Shown piece after piece: positions 1-9,506 of a stretch of DNA of 64,000 bases (position 1 is the stretch's first letter; each line of letters opens with the position of its first letter). The stretch comes from Microbacterium sp. CGR2 (GTDB lineage: Bacteria; Actinomycetota; Actinomycetes; Actinomycetales; Microbacteriaceae): assembly GCF_003626735.1 (NCBI RefSeq), contig NZ_RBHX01000001.1, positions 248,001 to 312,000 of the forward strand, read 5' to 3'. A model generated the notes under the pieces. That model did not search any database. It worked only from the letters and a program-made list of their open reading frames with translations, and was not told the DNA's origin. Both the position numbers and the translations under genes were made by a program.

Positions 1-223
1 CACTCTTGTCACCGATGACGGACAGCACACGACGACGCGCATGCAGGTCGCCACGCTTGGCGAAGGTGATCAGACGCTCGGCGAGCGGACGCAGGCGCTT
101 GGCCTTGGTCTCGGTCGTCTTGATCGACTTGTGAGTGAACAGAGCCGCCGCGAGGTTGGCGAGCAGCAGGCGTTCGTGGGCGGGGCCGCCTCCGAGGCGG
201 GGTCCCTTAGTGGGCTTGGGCAT
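1..223 (-). CDS. rplQ: 50S ribosomal protein L17, 3' end cut by window edge
   Basis: The first 74 residues of L17, a large-subunit protein near the peptide exit tunnel. The N-terminus [13 protein letters not shown] and the following [14 protein letters not shown] block are diagnostic. The ATG is at 223-221 and the frame runs off the left edge, so the C-terminal part is missing only because of the window boundary. It lies 32 bases downstream of rpoA on the same strand, the conserved rpoA-rplQ order. Confidence 0.95.
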   Translation of the reverse strand, partial: MPKPTKGPRLGGGPAHERLLLANLAAALFTHKSIKTTETKAKRLRPLAERLITFAKRGDLHARRRVLSVIGDKS

Positions 224-255
224 AATCGTCTAGCTCCTGGTCAGAGAATCGGGTA

Positions 256-1245
256 TCAGAAGGACTCGTCTTCGCTGCCGCCGTAGAAGTGGGCGCCGTC
301 GAAACCGGGCACCGAATCCTTGAGCGACAGACCGAGCGAGATGAGCTTGTCGCGCACCTCGTCGACCGACTTCTGGCCGAAATTGCGGATGTTCATGAGC
401 TGCGTCTCCGACAGGGCGACGAGCTCCGAAACAGTGTTGATGCCCTCACGCTTGAGGCAGTTGTACGACCGGACCGACAGGTCGAGGTCTTCGATCGGCA
501 TCGACAACTCACTGGAGTTGACGGCCTCGACCGGCGCCGGGCCGATCTCGATGCCCTCAGCCTCGACGTTCAGCTCGCGAGCGAGACCGAACAGCTCGGT
601 GAGCGTCTTGGCGGCCGAAGCGACGGCGTCGCGCGGGCTGATCGACGACTTGGTCTCGACATCGAGGACGAGCTTGTCGAAGTCGGTGCGCTCACCCGCA
701 CGGGTGGCCTCGACACGGTAGCTGACCTTGAGGACCGGCGAGTAGATCGAGTCGATCGGAATCTGACCGGCCTCGGCGTACTCGTTGCGGTTCTGCGTCG
801 CCGAGACGTAGCCACGGCCACGCTCGATCGTGAGCTCGAGCTCGAACTTCGCGGTCTCGTTGAGAGTCGCGATGACGAGCTCGGGGTTCTGGACCTCGAC
901 ACCGGCCGGAGCCGAGATGTCAGCGGCGGTCACTTCGCCCGAACCGGTCTTGCGCAGGTATGCCGTGATCGGCTCGTCACGCTCGGACGAGACGACGAGC
1001 TGCTTGATGTTGAGGATGATCTCGGTGACATCCTCCTTCACGCCGGGGATGGTGCTGAACTCGTGCAGCACACCGTCGAGACGAACGCTGGTGACAGCGG
1101 CGCCGGGAATCGACGACAGCAGGCTGCGACGAAGCGCGTTGCCGATCGTGTATCCGAAGCCGGGCTCCAGGGGCTCGATGATGAACCGGCTCCGGTTCTC
1201 GACGATCTTTTCCTCGGTGAGTGTGGGACGCTGTGCAATGAGCAC
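256..1245 (-). CDS. rpoA: DNA-directed RNA polymerase alpha subunit
   Basis: The 329-residue alpha subunit dimerises to scaffold RNA polymerase, and its C-terminal domain contacts UP elements and activators. The N-terminal domain (about 1-230) begins with the actinobacterial MLIAQRPTL and contains the dimerisation segment [20 protein letters not shown]. An acidic linker leads to the C-terminal helix-hairpin-helix domain (about 255-310, [13 protein letters not shown] and [13 protein letters not shown]). The length is normal. It follows rpsK after a 148-base gap that holds a 13-bp hairpin, so rpoA may be transcribed partly independently of the upstream ribosomal genes. Confidence 0.98.
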   Translation of the reverse strand: MLIAQRPTLTEEKIVENRSRFIIEPLEPGFGYTIGNALRRSLLSSIPGAAVTSVRLDGVLHEFSTIPGVKEDVTEIILNIKQLVVSSERDEPITAYLRKTGSGEVTAADISAPAGVEVQNPELVIATLNETAKFELELTIERGRGYVSATQNRNEYAEAGQIPIDSIYSPVLKVSYRVEATRAGERTDFDKLVLDVETKSSISPRDAVASAAKTLTELFGLARELNVEAEGIEIGPAPVEAVNSSELSMPIEDLDLSVRSYNCLKREGINTVSELVALSETQLMNIRNFGQKSVDEVRDKLISLGLSLKDSVPGFDGAHFYGGSEDESF

Positions 1246-1347
1246 TCTGTGTTCCTTTCGATCACATGACCGCTATATGACATGTGGGTAATGAGGTCTT
1301 GAATTGTGAAGTTCGATGCCCGACCCCTGAGCGCGTCAAAGGCGGGC

Positions 1348-1385
1348 GTCGAGCCGCCCGGACCGTGAGGTGCGGGCGGCTCGAC
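1348..1385 (-). terminator. 13-bp hairpin between rpsK and rpoA
   Basis: GTCGAGCCGCCCG (1348-1360) pairs perfectly with CGGGCGGCTCGAC (1373-1385) around a 12-base loop. It begins 8 bases beyond the rpsK stop. No U-rich tail is visible, which is common for actinobacterial hairpin terminators. It may act as a partial terminator or as an mRNA-stabilising element before rpoA. Confidence 0.6.
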
Positions 1386-1393
1386 AAGCCGTG

Positions 1394-1792
1394 TCAGACG
1401 CGGCGGCGCTTCGGCGGACGGCAGCCGTTGTGTGCCTGCGGCGTCACGTCCTGGATCGAACCGACCTCGAGGCCGGCAGCGGTCAGCGAGCGGATCGCGG
1501 TCTCGCGGCCCGAGCCCGGACCCTTCACGAAGACGTCGACCTTCTTGACGCCGTGCTCCTGCGCCTGACGGGCAGCCGACTCGGCGGCCAGCCCAGCGGC
1601 GTAGGGGGTCGACTTGCGGGAGCCCTTGAAGCCCACGCCACCCGACGATGCCCAGCTGATGACAGCGCCGGACGGGTCGGTGATCGAGACGATCGTGTTG
1701 TTGAACGTCGACTTGATGTGGGCCTGGCCCAGCGCGATGTTCTTCTTTTCCTTGCGGCGCGGCTTGCGCGCGGCGGCCTTGGGTGCAGCCAT
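1394..1792 (-). CDS. rpsK: 30S ribosomal protein S11
   Basis: The 132-residue S11 of the small-subunit platform. It has the basic N-terminal extension typical of actinobacteria ([17 protein letters not shown]), then the conserved core [15 protein letters not shown] and the C-terminal [20 protein letters not shown]. The length is normal. It sits 32 bases after rpsM and upstream of rpoA, the conserved alpha-operon order. Confidence 0.97.
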   Translation of the reverse strand: MAAPKAAARKPRRKEKKNIALGQAHIKSTFNNTIVSITDPSGAVISWASSGGVGFKGSRKSTPYAAGLAAESAARQAQEHGVKKVDVFVKGPGSGRETAIRSLTAAGLEVGSIQDVTPQAHNGCRPPKRRRV

Positions 1793-1824
1793 GAAAGTGT
1801 TCTCCTAGTCCCTGGGGGCCGCGC

Positions 1825-2199
<375 letters not shown>

Positions 2200-2230
2200 G
2201 CGGTTCTCCTGAGTTTGGTGGAGGTGTGGA

Positions 2231-2293
2231 GCAGGATCGGTGCTCGGGCCTCCGACCCGAGGTGTCCCCCGTTCTCACGGGATCTGATCCTGC
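2231..2293 (-). other. Predicted three-way-junction RNA element between rpmJ and rpsM
   Basis: Three nested perfect stems can be drawn by eye: outer GCAGGATC (2231-2238) with GATCCTGC (2286-2293), inner CTCGGG (2243-2248) with CCCGAG (2256-2261), and inner CCCGT (2268-2272) with ACGGG (2277-2281). The element lies in the transcribed strand, 32 bases before the rpsM start. It could be a terminator-like barrier or a ribosomal-protein autoregulatory site; neither role is shown. Confidence 0.45.
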
Positions 2294-2328
2294 CGCTTCG
2301 TATTGAGTTGTGTTTTTCTGAAGAGTGA

Positions 2329-2445
2329 TCAGCCCTGGCGCTGCTTGTGGCGCGGGTTGCTCTTGCAGATAACCATGACGTTGCCGTGGCGGCGGATCAC
2401 CTTGCAGTGATCGCAGATGGGCTTGACGCTGGGGTTGACCTTCAT
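2329..2445 (-). CDS. rpmJ: 50S ribosomal protein L36
   Basis: A 38-residue protein starting [19 protein letters not shown]. It keeps the zinc-ribbon ligands: CxxC at residues 11 and 14, a third Cys ([15 protein letters not shown]) and a His. This is therefore the zinc-binding form of L36, a small 23S rRNA-binding protein. It lies between infA and rpsM in the conserved order, 82 bases after the infA stop. Confidence 0.95.
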   Translation of the reverse strand: MKVNPSVKPICDHCKVIRRHGNVMVICKSNPRHKQRQG

Positions 2446-2527
2446 GATTTTTCCTGTTCGCTGTCTTCGTACTGTGTGGATCCCTGGGCGAGCCTGCGGA
2501 CCCAGACAGCCGTTACTTCTCGACCGA

Positions 2528-2749
2528 TCAGCGGTAGCGGTAGACGATACGGCCGCGGGTCAGGTCGTAGGGGCTGAGCTCCACGACCACGCGGTCTTCA
2601 GGGATGATGCGGATGTAGTTCTGCCGCATCTTTCCGGAGATCGTTGCAAGGACCTTATGTCCGTTGCTGAGCTCAACGCGGAACATCGCGTTGGGCAGAG
2701 CCTCGGATATGACGCCCTCGATCTCGATGACACCGTCTTTCTTAGCCAT
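2528..2749 (-). CDS. infA: Translation initiation factor IF-1
   Basis: The 73-residue single OB-fold factor that occupies the 30S A site during initiation. The whole protein is recognisable, from [20 protein letters not shown] to the ending RIVYRYR. A longer upstream in-frame extension exists, but the ATG at 2749-2747 gives exactly the family length. A good sigma70-type promoter lies about 100 bases upstream, so infA-rpmJ-rpsM probably form the head of a transcription unit separate from map-dsbA. Confidence 0.97.
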   Translation of the reverse strand: MAKKDGVIEIEGVISEALPNAMFRVELSNGHKVLATISGKMRQNYIRIIPEDRVVVELSPYDLTRGRIVYRYR

Positions 2750-2856
2750 AGCCTCGCTGACGCTTCTGCAGACCGGTCGATCTGCGGTGGGTGGGTGGTG
2801 TGTTGGTGCCGCGCTTATCGGACACGCCGAATCAGGGCGCAAGGCACCAAAGATCT

Positions 2857-2885
2857 ATGGTATCCGACCGCCGGGTATCCGGCAA
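2857..2885 (-). promoter_or_regulatory. Predicted sigma70-type promoter for infA
   Basis: On the minus strand a TTGCCG -35 box (2885-2880) and a TACCAT -10 box (2862-2857) are separated by exactly 17 bases. The predicted start lies near 2850, leaving a leader of about 100 bases before infA. The assignment is by consensus only. Confidence 0.55.
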
Positions 2886-2906
2886 CTTGGGCCACAGGGC
2901 TCAGGT

Positions 2907-3569
2907 TCAGCCGAGCAGCTTCTCCAGCTCGGTGATCTCGCCCGCCTGGAGGTCGAGACGCTTTCCGTTGACCTCGACGGTGGGAGTGCCGGCGATCTCG
3001 TTCTGCTGGGTCTGGTCTCCGACGAAGTCCATGTAGGTACCGTCGGCGATGCAGTCGGCCGCGGCACCTGCGCCCGCCTGCTCGGCGAACGCGGCGAGCT
3101 CGTCATCGCTGAGACCCGGAGTGTTCTCCGCCGGCTGGTTCGCGAAGAGGAGGTTGAAGTAGTCGAGCGTCGCCTCAGGCGCGTTCTCCGCCACGCAGTA
3201 CACACTGCCTGCCGCGCGCGTCGAGAAGTCCGTGTTCTGTGAGAAGCGGTCGAGGATCGAGACGGGGTGGATGTTCAGCGTGATCTTGCCGTCCGCCGCC
3301 GCATTCTGCAGAGCCTCGCCGTACTGCTGCTCGAAGTCGCCGCAGATGGGGCACATGAAGTCCACGTACGTGTCGACCTCGTCCTCAGCGTCGCCGAACG
3401 AGATAGCACCCGTTTCCTCGTTGATGATGTCGCTCTTCGGAGCGGCGCCGGGTGCGGTGGCCTGGTTGTTGAGGAACACCACGAGACCACCGAGTACGAC
3501 CAACACCACGACGACGGCGATCGAGATGCCGATCGCGAACCAGTTGGTGTTGCTCTTCGCCGCTGCCAT
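2907..3569 (-). CDS. DsbA-family membrane-anchored thioredoxin-like protein
   Basis: A 220-residue protein with a single N-terminal membrane anchor (about 11-33, FAIGISIAVVVVLVVLGG) and an extracytoplasmic thioredoxin fold of the DsbA/Thioredoxin_4 type. The active site is C73-P-I-C76 (FMCPICGDFEQQYGEAL). The late cis-Pro loop is visible as AGTPTVEVNG. It probably catalyses disulfide exchange in exported proteins. The ATG overlaps the map stop by one base (TAATG), so the two genes are translationally coupled. Its placement after map and before infA is local context, not a functional clue. Confidence 0.88.
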   Translation of the reverse strand: MAAAKSNTNWFAIGISIAVVVVLVVLGGLVVFLNNQATAPGAAPKSDIINEETGAISFGDAEDEVDTYVDFMCPICGDFEQQYGEALQNAAADGKITLNIHPVSILDRFSQNTDFSTRAAGSVYCVAENAPEATLDYFNLLFANQPAENTPGLSDDELAAFAEQAGAGAAADCIADGTYMDFVGDQTQQNEIAGTPTVEVNGKRLDLQAGEITELEKLLG

Positions 3570-4420
3570 TACTTTCCGATCTCTCGAGGCTCGACCCCGA
3601 ACGGGGCGAGTCCGGCTTTTCCGCCATCGGGCGCAGTCAGCACCCAGATGCCCCCATCATGCAGGGCCACGCTATGTTCCCAATGTGAGCCGTCTGTCCC
3701 GTCCACGGTGGTGACGGTCCAGTCGTCTTCCTCGACGTACGTGGCCTCACCGCCCGCTGTCACCATCGGCTCGATCGCCACGACGAGCCCTGGCTTGACC
3801 TCTGCGCCCGGGTCGGGAGTCCGGTAGTTGAACACACTGGGCGCCTCGTGCATCTTGCGGCCGATTCCGTGCCCGACGTACTCGCGCAGGATGCCGTAGG
3901 TGTCCCCCGACACCGCTGAGGGACCCTGGGCCTCGATGTAGCCCTGGATGGCGGCCCCGATGTCACCGAGGTGGGAAGCCGATGCCATGGCGGCGATTCC
4001 GGCCCAGAGCGAGCCCTCTGTGACGCGGGACAGCTCCTCGCGCTGAGCGACCAGCTGCGGTCGCTCCGGATCCGGTACGACGACCGTGATGGCGCTGTCG
4101 CCATTCCATCCCTGGAACTGCGCACCGCAATCCACGGACACGATGTCGCCGGGCTGCAGCACGCGATCCCCCGGGATGCCGTGCACGACCTGCTCGTTCA
4201 CCGACACGCAGATGGTGTGGTGATAGCCGCGGACGAGCTGGAAGTTCGACTCGGCCCCTCGCTCGACGATGGCGCGGTTCGCTGCGGCGTCGAGCTCGAG
4301 CGTGGTGACTCCGGCCCTGATCAGTGGGCGAACAGCATCGAGTGCCGCCGCCGTGATGAGGCCGGGCTCGACCATGGCTCGTATCTGAGCCGGGGTCTTG
4401 TAGATCGACCGGCGGAACAT
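3569..4420 (-). CDS. map: Methionine aminopeptidase, type I
   Basis: Removes the initiator methionine from nascent proteins. The 283-residue protein starts MFRRSIYKTPAQIRAM and has the pita-bread-fold metal ligands: Asp in VSVDCGAQFQGWNGDSA, His in EYVGHGIGRKMHEAP, and the Glu residues of VAIEPMVTAG and the distal HWEHSVALH-type segment. A longer frame upstream overlaps adk and is rejected because this start gives the family length. It follows adk after 10 bases, the standard secY-adk-map order. Confidence 0.95.
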   Translation of the reverse strand: MFRRSIYKTPAQIRAMVEPGLITAAALDAVRPLIRAGVTTLELDAAANRAIVERGAESNFQLVRGYHHTICVSVNEQVVHGIPGDRVLQPGDIVSVDCGAQFQGWNGDSAITVVVPDPERPQLVAQREELSRVTEGSLWAGIAAMASASHLGDIGAAIQGYIEAQGPSAVSGDTYGILREYVGHGIGRKMHEAPSVFNYRTPDPGAEVKPGLVVAIEPMVTAGGEATYVEEDDWTVTTVDGTDGSHWEHSVALHDGGIWVLTAPDGGKAGLAPFGVEPREIGK

Positions 4421-4430
4421 CCGGGTCCTC

Positions 4431-5027
4431 TCAGGCCGCGAGACGCAGACCGCGAGCGGCCAGTGCTGCCGAGATGCGCTCGGTGATCTCATCGAGCGAG
4501 CCGACGCCGTTGATGCGGTCGACGATGCCCTTCTCGCTGTAGACCTCGATGATCGGCGCGGTCTCGTGCTCGTAGATGTCCAGACGATGCGCGATCGCCG
4601 CGTCGGTGTCATCGGAGCGTCCCTGCTCGGCAGCGCGCAGGCCCAGGCGGGTCAGGCTCTCTTCGCGAGGAACATCCAGCAGGATGACGGCGTCGAGCGC
4701 CTCACCGCGGCTGTTCAGGAAATCCTCCAGGTGCTTCACCTGTGCGGTGTTGCGCGGGTACCCGTCCAGCAGGAAGCCGTTGGCGGCATCATCCTGGGCC
4801 AGGCGATCGCGCACGATCTCGCTGGTGAGCTCATCCGGCACCAGATCGCCCTTGTCGAGGATCGCCGTGACCTGCTGGCCGAGCGGCGTCCCCTCCTTGA
4901 TGTTCGCGCGGAAGATGTCGCCCGTCGAGACGACGGGGATGCCGTAGGACTCGGCGATGCGCACGCCCTGCGTGCCCTTGCCGGAGCCCTGCGGTCCGAC
5001 GATGAGAAGACGAGCGGATGCTGTCAT
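4431..5027 (-). CDS. adk: Adenylate kinase
   Basis: Interconverts ATP, AMP and ADP. The 198-residue protein has the P-loop GPQGSGKGTQ (about 11-20), the AMP-binding STGDIFRANI, FLLDGYPRN and the LID-region arginines. It has the short LID without a zinc motif, as expected for an actinobacterial short-form enzyme. The ATG overlaps the secY stop by four bases (ATGA), indicating coupling. Confidence 0.97.
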   Translation of the reverse strand: MTASARLLIVGPQGSGKGTQGVRIAESYGIPVVSTGDIFRANIKEGTPLGQQVTAILDKGDLVPDELTSEIVRDRLAQDDAANGFLLDGYPRNTAQVKHLEDFLNSRGEALDAVILLDVPREESLTRLGLRAAEQGRSDDTDAAIAHRLDIYEHETAPIIEVYSEKGIVDRINGVGSLDEITERISAALAARGLRLAA

Positions 5028-6346
5028 CGGAGAAGCCCTTCGTAGTGACGCTGCTGCAGCTGTGCATCGATCTGCTTCACCGTCTCGAGGCCGACGCCGA
5101 CGATGATGAGGATCGAGGCGCCACCGAACGGGAAGTTCTGGTTGGCGCCCACAGTGGCCAGAGCGATCAGCGGGATGAGCGCGATCAGACCCAGGTACAG
5201 CGAGCCGGGAAGCGTGATACGCGTCAGGACGTAGTCGAGGTACTCGGCGGTCGGACGACCCGCACGGATGCCGGGGATGAAGCCGCCGTACTTCTTCATG
5301 TTGTCGGCGACCTCGACCGGGTTGAACGTGATCGCGACGTAGAAGTAGGTGAAGCCGATGATGAGAAGGAAGTACACCAGCATGTAGATCGGGCTGTTGC
5401 CCGTCGTGAAGTTGGCGCTCACCCAGGTGACCCACGCTGCGGGCACGGAGCCGTCCTGCGGGGTGTTGAACTGCGCGATCAGTGCCGGGATGTACAGCAG
5501 CGAGGACGCGAAGATCACGGGGATCACACCCGCCATGTTCACCTTGATGGGGATGTACGTGTTGGTGCCGCCGTAGGTGCGACGACCGACCATGCGCTTG
5601 GCATACTGCACGGGGATGCGGCGCTGCGACTGTTCGACGAAGACGACCAGCCCCATGACCACGATGCCCATGGCCAGGACGAGGAGGAAGACCTCGAAGC
5701 CCTTGGTCTGCCAGATGAGACCCATGGCGCCGGGGAACGTCGCGGCGATCGAGGTGAAGATGAGGAGCGACATGCCGTTGCCGATGCCGCGCTCGGTGAC
5801 GAGCTCGGCGAACCACATGATGAGCCCGGTACCCGCTGTCATCGTCATGATGATGAGCAGCTGCGCCCACCAGACGTCGTTGGTCAGCAGCTGCTGGCAC
5901 GCGGCCAGGTCGGTCGACCCGAAGAGTTGACCGCTGCGCGCCACCGTGACGAGAGTCGTCGACTGGAGCAGCGCGAGAGCGATGGTGAGGTAACGCGTGT
6001 ACTGCGTCAGCTTGGCCTGGCCGGCCTGGCCTTCCTTGTGCAGCGCCTCGAAGTGCGGAATCACCACGCGGAGGAGCTGGGTGATGATCGTCGCGGTGAT
6101 GTATGGCATCACCCCGAGCGCGAAGATCGACAGCTGCAGCAGTGCGCCACCCGAGAACAGGTTGACGAGGCCCAGCAGACCCTCGGTGCCCGCGTTCGCA
6201 GCGAGACACTCCTCGACGTTCGGGAAATTCACGAACGGCGCAGGGACGTTGGAACCGAGTCGGTAGATCGCGATGATGGCGAGTGTGAAACCGATCTTCC
6301 GACGCAGGTCGGGCGTGCGGAAGATCCGCGCGATGGCGCTAAACAA
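5024..6346 (-). CDS. secY: Preprotein translocase subunit SecY
   Basis: The central ten-helix channel of the Sec translocon, 440 residues from the chosen start. The TTG at 6346-6344 is preferred because an AGGAGGAA ribosome-binding site lies 7 bases upstream and the protein then begins FSAIARIFRTPDLRRKIGF, the normal SecY N-terminus. The in-frame upstream extension is non-homologous and rich in Gly and Ser. Conserved loops GIGNGMSLLIF and the C-terminal GGASILIIVGVGLETVKQID are visible. A strong hairpin separates it from rplO. Confidence 0.96.
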   Translation of the reverse strand: MFSAIARIFRTPDLRRKIGFTLAIIAIYRLGSNVPAPFVNFPNVEECLAANAGTEGLLGLVNLFSGGALLQLSIFALGVMPYITATIITQLLRVVIPHFEALHKEGQAGQAKLTQYTRYLTIALALLQSTTLVTVARSGQLFGSTDLAACQQLLTNDVWWAQLLIIMTMTAGTGLIMWFAELVTERGIGNGMSLLIFTSIAATFPGAMGLIWQTKGFEVFLLVLAMGIVVMGLVVFVEQSQRRIPVQYAKRMVGRRTYGGTNTYIPIKVNMAGVIPVIFASSLLYIPALIAQFNTPQDGSVPAAWVTWVSANFTTGNSPIYMLVYFLLIIGFTYFYVAITFNPVEVADNMKKYGGFIPGIRAGRPTAEYLDYVLTRITLPGSLYLGLIALIPLIALATVGANQNFPFGGASILIIVGVGLETVKQIDAQLQQRHYEGLLR

Positions 6347-6431
6347 GAACGTTCCTCCTGAAAGGTTGCCGGTTCCCGAAGGACGGCTGAAAGACCAGGG
6401 TAACTCAAACCGAGACCCCGGGCCGTGTAAC

Positions 6432-6468
6432 CACAAGAGGGGCCGGAGAATCTCCGGCCCCTCTTGTG
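6432..6468 (-). terminator. 17-bp hairpin between rplO and secY
   Basis: A perfect 17-bp stem (6432-6448 with 6452-6468, containing AGAGGGGCCGGAG) starts 7 bases beyond the rplO stop. There is no poly-U tail. It probably ends or attenuates the spc transcript before secY-adk-map, which implies a separate secY promoter within 6347-6431. Confidence 0.7.
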
Positions 6469-6474
6469 TGGTGG

Positions 6475-7161
6475 TTACTTGACGGAACCGCCCGCTGCCA
6501 CGATCTTTTCCTCGGCAGAACCCGAGACCTTGTCGACCGAAACGGTGAGCTTCACGGCGATGTCGCCGTTTCCGAGAACCTTGACCTTCTCGTTCTTGCG
6601 AACGGCACCCTTGGCGACGAGATCGCCGATGGTGACATCGCCACCCTTGGGGTACAGCTCCGCGAGCTTCTCCAGGTTCACGACCTGGTACTCGACGCGG
6701 AACGGGTTCTTGAACCCGCGCAGCTTCGGGGTGCGCATGTGCAGAGGCATCTGCCCACCCTCGAACCCGACGCGAACGGTGTTGCGAGCCTTGGTGCCCT
6801 TCGTGCCGCGACCGGCGGTCTTACCCTTGGAGCCCTCACCGCGACCGACACGGGTCTTCGCGGTGTTGGATCCGGGGACCGGACGCAGGTGGTGCACCTT
6901 GAGCACGCCGGGGCGGGATGCCGGAGCATCCTTCTTCGGCGCAGCCTTCTTGGCTGCCGGCTTCTTGGCAGCGGAGTCGGCCTTCGCGTCGGAAGCGGCG
7001 GACGTGGCCGACGCCTTCTTCGCAGCGGGCTTCTTCTCGGCGGCGGCCTTGGGAGCCGCTGCCTTCTTCGCTGCCGGCTTGTCAGCCGACTTCTTCTCAG
7101 CGGCAGCCTTGGGAGCCGCAGCCTTCTTCGGGGCCTTCTCGGCCTCGTTCTTCTCAGCCAT
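6475..7161 (-). CDS. rplO: 50S ribosomal protein L15 with long Lys/Ala-rich N-terminal extension
   Basis: The L15 core starts near residue 85 ([25 protein letters not shown]) and has the family motifs [15 protein letters not shown] and [18 protein letters not shown]. The protein is 228 residues, about 80 longer than usual. The extra N-terminal segment is almost wholly Ala, Lys and Pro, with repeated [20 protein letters not shown] units like an H1-histone tail. The ATG at 7161 overlaps the rpmD stop (TAATG), so the extension is within the normal translation start. It probably remains disordered and contacts rRNA or other nucleic acid; that role is inferred. Confidence 0.95.
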   Translation of the reverse strand: MAEKNEAEKAPKKAAAPKAAAEKKSADKPAAKKAAAPKAAAEKKPAAKKASATSAASDAKADSAAKKPAAKKAAPKKDAPASRPGVLKVHHLRPVPGSNTAKTRVGRGEGSKGKTAGRGTKGTKARNTVRVGFEGGQMPLHMRTPKLRGFKNPFRVEYQVVNLEKLAELYPKGGDVTIGDLVAKGAVRKNEKVKVLGNGDIAVKLTVSVDKVSGSAEEKIVAAGGSVK

Positions 7162-7346
7162 TAGTCGATCTCCTCAACCTTGACGAGGTGGGCGACGGTC
7201 TTGACGTAGCCGCGCGTCTGCGCGTCGTCGGGGCGAACGGTGCTGTCACCGATGCGCTTCAGACCGAGGCTGCGCAGCGTGTCACGCTGGTTCTGCTTCT
7301 CGCTCACCTTGGACTTGACCTGCGTGACCTTGAGGCGCGAAGCCAT
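7161..7346 (-). CDS. rpmD: 50S ribosomal protein L30
   Basis: A 61-residue single-domain L30 ([37 protein letters not shown]). It has the short bacterial length. Start and stop overlap the neighbouring rpsE stop and rplO start by one base each, so all three are translationally coupled. Confidence 0.96.
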   Translation of the reverse strand: MASRLKVTQVKSKVSEKQNQRDTLRSLGLKRIGDSTVRPDDAQTRGYVKTVAHLVKVEEID

Positions 7347-8062
7347 CAGGCACCTACCTTCTGTGCGGCGATGGCGTCAGCCTCCGCACGGACGAGACGC
7401 GCCGGTGCGACCTGGTCGAACTCGAGGCCACGACGTGCGGCGACCGCACGGGGCTCCTCGAGCTGCTTCAGGGCGGCGACGGTCGCGTGCACGATGTTGA
7501 TCGTGTTCGACGAGCCGAGCGACTTCGACAGCACGTCGTGGATGCCGGCGCACTCGAGCACGGCGCGGACGGGACCACCGGCGATAACACCGGTACCGCC
7601 TGCGGCCGGACGAAGCAGCACCACACCGGCGGCTGCCTCACCCTGCACGGGGTGCGGGATCGTGCTGCCGACGCGCGGAACGCGGAAGAAGTTGCGCTTG
7701 GCCTCTTCGACACCCTTCGAGATCGCCAGGGGCACCTCGCGGGCCTTGCCGTAGCCGACGCCCACCAGACCGTTGCCGTCACCGACGACCACGAGAGCGG
7801 TGAAGCTGAAGCGACGACCACCCTTCACGACCTTCGAGACGCGGTTGATGGTGACCACGCGCTCCAGGAACTGGTTGTCTCCACGGTCGCGCGAGTTGCG
7901 GTCGCGGCCGCCACCCTGGTTGCGATCGCGCCCGCCGCCGCGGCGGCCCTCGCGAGCAGGCTCACCCTGGGTCGTACCGGCGGCCGTCTCGGAGACGACC
8001 GGGGCCGTCTCGGGAGCGGCAGCAGCCGTTTCGGTCACTTCATTCTCCTTGTTGTCACTCAC
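7346..8062 (-). CDS. rpsE: 30S ribosomal protein S5 with Gly/Arg-rich N-terminal extension
   Basis: S5 contributes to decoding fidelity and helicase activity at the mRNA entry. The 238-residue protein has a GTG start at 8062 that overlaps the rplR stop (GTGA). Residues 1-60 are an Ala/Glu/Thr-rich lead followed by an RGG-like stretch ([18 protein letters not shown]). The conserved core begins at about 64 ([23 protein letters not shown]) and has [15 protein letters not shown]. The extension is longer than in most phyla but similar ones occur in actinobacteria. Confidence 0.96.
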   Translation of the reverse strand: MSDNKENEVTETAAAAPETAPVVSETAAGTTQGEPAREGRRGGGRDRNQGGGRDRNSRDRGDNQFLERVVTINRVSKVVKGGRRFSFTALVVVGDGNGLVGVGYGKAREVPLAISKGVEEAKRNFFRVPRVGSTIPHPVQGEAAAGVVLLRPAAGGTGVIAGGPVRAVLECAGIHDVLSKSLGSSNTINIVHATVAALKQLEEPRAVAARRGLEFDQVAPARLVRAEADAIAAQKVGA

Positions 8063-8418
8063 AGTGCCAGACCCCCTTCGCGGGCGCCGTCGGCGATGGC
8101 GGCGACACGACCTGCGTAGCGGTTGCCGCCACGGTCGAACACAGCCTCGGAAACGCCTGCGGCCTTCGCACGCTCGGCGAGGATCTCGCCGACCTTGCGA
8201 GCCTTGGCGGTCTTGTCACCGTCGAGCGAGCGCAGGTCGGTCTCGAGCGTCGAAGCCGACGCAACGGTGAAACCCTTGCTGTCGTCGACGAGCTGCACGA
8301 AGACGTGGCGAGCCGAACGGTTGACGACGAGACGCGGACGCGCCTCGGTGCCGACGACCTTCTTGCGAAGGCGGGCGTGACGACGCGCGCGGGCGTCAGA
8401 CTTTGACTTGAGAGCCAT
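8059..8418 (-). CDS. rplR: 50S ribosomal protein L18
   Basis: A 119-residue 5S rRNA-binding protein. Recognised by [21 protein letters not shown], by [11 protein letters not shown] and by the terminal [27 protein letters not shown]. Normal length; two bases after rplF and overlapping rpsE by four bases. Confidence 0.97.
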   Translation of the reverse strand: MALKSKSDARARRHARLRKKVVGTEARPRLVVNRSARHVFVQLVDDSKGFTVASASTLETDLRSLDGDKTAKARKVGEILAERAKAAGVSEAVFDRGGNRYAGRVAAIADGAREGGLAL

Positions 8419-8420
8419 GG

Positions 8421-8957
8421 TTACTTACCACTCTTTCCGGCCTTGCGACGCACGTTCTCGCCGGCGTAGCGCACACCCTTGCCCTTGTACGGCTCGGGCT
8501 TGCGGATCTTGCGGATGTTGGCAGCTGCCTCGCCGACAGCCTGCTTGTCGATTCCGCTGACGGTGAGCTTGTTGGTGCCCTCGACCGTGAGCGTGATCCC
8601 GGCGGGCGGGTCGATCAGGACCGGGTGCGAGAAGCCGAGGGCGAACTCGACCGAGCTGCCCTTCTGAGCCACGCGGTAACCGGTGCCGACGACCTCGAGA
8701 CCCTTGGTGTAGCCCTGGGTCACGCCGATGATGTTGTTGCTGATGAGCGTGCGGGTCAGGCCGTGAAGCGACCGGGACTCGCGCTCGTCGTCGGGACGGG
8801 AGACCAGAACCTGGTTCTCCTCGATCGCGACCTCGATGGGTGCGGACACGGTGAGGTTGAGCTCACCCTTGGGTCCGGAGACCTTGACCTGACGGCCGTC
8901 GACCGAAACGGTCACGCCGGCAGGCACGTCGATGGGAAGTCGTCCAATACGCGACAT
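8421..8957 (-). CDS. rplF: 50S ribosomal protein L6
   Basis: A 178-residue two-domain L6 located near the factor-binding centre. It begins [15 protein letters not shown] and ends with the conserved [15 protein letters not shown] and a Lys-rich tail. It lies 6 bases after rpsH in the conserved spc order. Confidence 0.97.
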   Translation of the reverse strand: MSRIGRLPIDVPAGVTVSVDGRQVKVSGPKGELNLTVSAPIEVAIEENQVLVSRPDDERESRSLHGLTRTLISNNIIGVTQGYTKGLEVVGTGYRVAQKGSSVEFALGFSHPVLIDPPAGITLTVEGTNKLTVSGIDKQAVGEAAANIRKIRKPEPYKGKGVRYAGENVRRKAGKSGK

Positions 8958-8963
8958 GTTCGA

Positions 8964-9362
8964 TTACCACACGTAGGCGAGAACTTCTCCGCCCACGCCC
9001 TTCTGCTCTGCCTGACGGTCGGTGAGAAGACCGGAGGAGGTGGACAGGATGGCCACGCCGAGGCCGCCGAGGACCTTGGGGAGCTCCGTCGACTTCGCGT
9101 AGACGCGAAGGCCGGGCTTCGAGACACGCTTGATGCCGGCGATGGAGCGCTCACGGTTGGGACCGTACTTCAGCGACAGGGTCAGGTTCGTTCCGACGCG
9201 AGCGTCAGAAGTCTCCCAGCCGGCGATGTAGCCCTCCTGCTGGAGGATCTCAGCGATGTGCGTCTTGAGCTTGCTCGACGGCAGCGTCACGGAGTCGTGG
9301 TGCGCCGAGTTCGCGTTGCGCAGACGGGTCAGCATATCTGCGACCGGGTCTGTCATTGTCAT
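8964..9362 (-). CDS. rpsH: 30S ribosomal protein S8
   Basis: A 132-residue 16S rRNA helix-21 binder. It begins [18 protein letters not shown] and ends with the S8 signature [22 protein letters not shown]. Normally rpsN (S14) would precede it, but here the upstream 152 bases contain only two hairpins and no reading frame of that size, so rpsN is missing from the operon. Confidence 0.97.
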   Translation of the reverse strand: MTMTDPVADMLTRLRNANSAHHDSVTLPSSKLKTHIAEILQQEGYIAGWETSDARVGTNLTLSLKYGPNRERSIAGIKRVSKPGLRVYAKSTELPKVLGGLGVAILSTSSGLLTDRQAEQKGVGGEVLAYVW

Positions 9363-9447
9363 TGTTGTTTTCCTTTGTTCATGAGGTTCCGGCTGCCGTT
9401 ACACGACAGACGGCCTGCGATGACACGCAATCTTCTATTATGCCTTA

Positions 9448-9506
9448 CCGCGGGGAACCCGCGGAATCCGGCCGTTGAGCGAGCGGATGCTCGCCCAACG
9501 GCCGGA
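9448..9506 (-). terminator. Two tandem hairpins between rplE and rpsH
   Basis: The first hairpin in transcription order has an 11-bp stem TCCGGCCGTTG (9467-9477) with its complement at 9496-9506, and an inner 6-bp helix (9479-9484 with 9489-9494) closed by a GGAT loop. A second, CCGCGGG (9448-9454) with CCCGCGG (9458-9464), follows directly. They start 9 bases beyond the rplE stop and occupy the place where rpsN usually lies. They probably terminate or attenuate transcription, so rpsH may have its own promoter. Confidence 0.65.

Noticed and set aside
5018..6361. A 447-codon frame opposite secY
   Set aside because: Composition is a mirror of the membrane protein codons, with no hydrophobic or domain pattern of its own.
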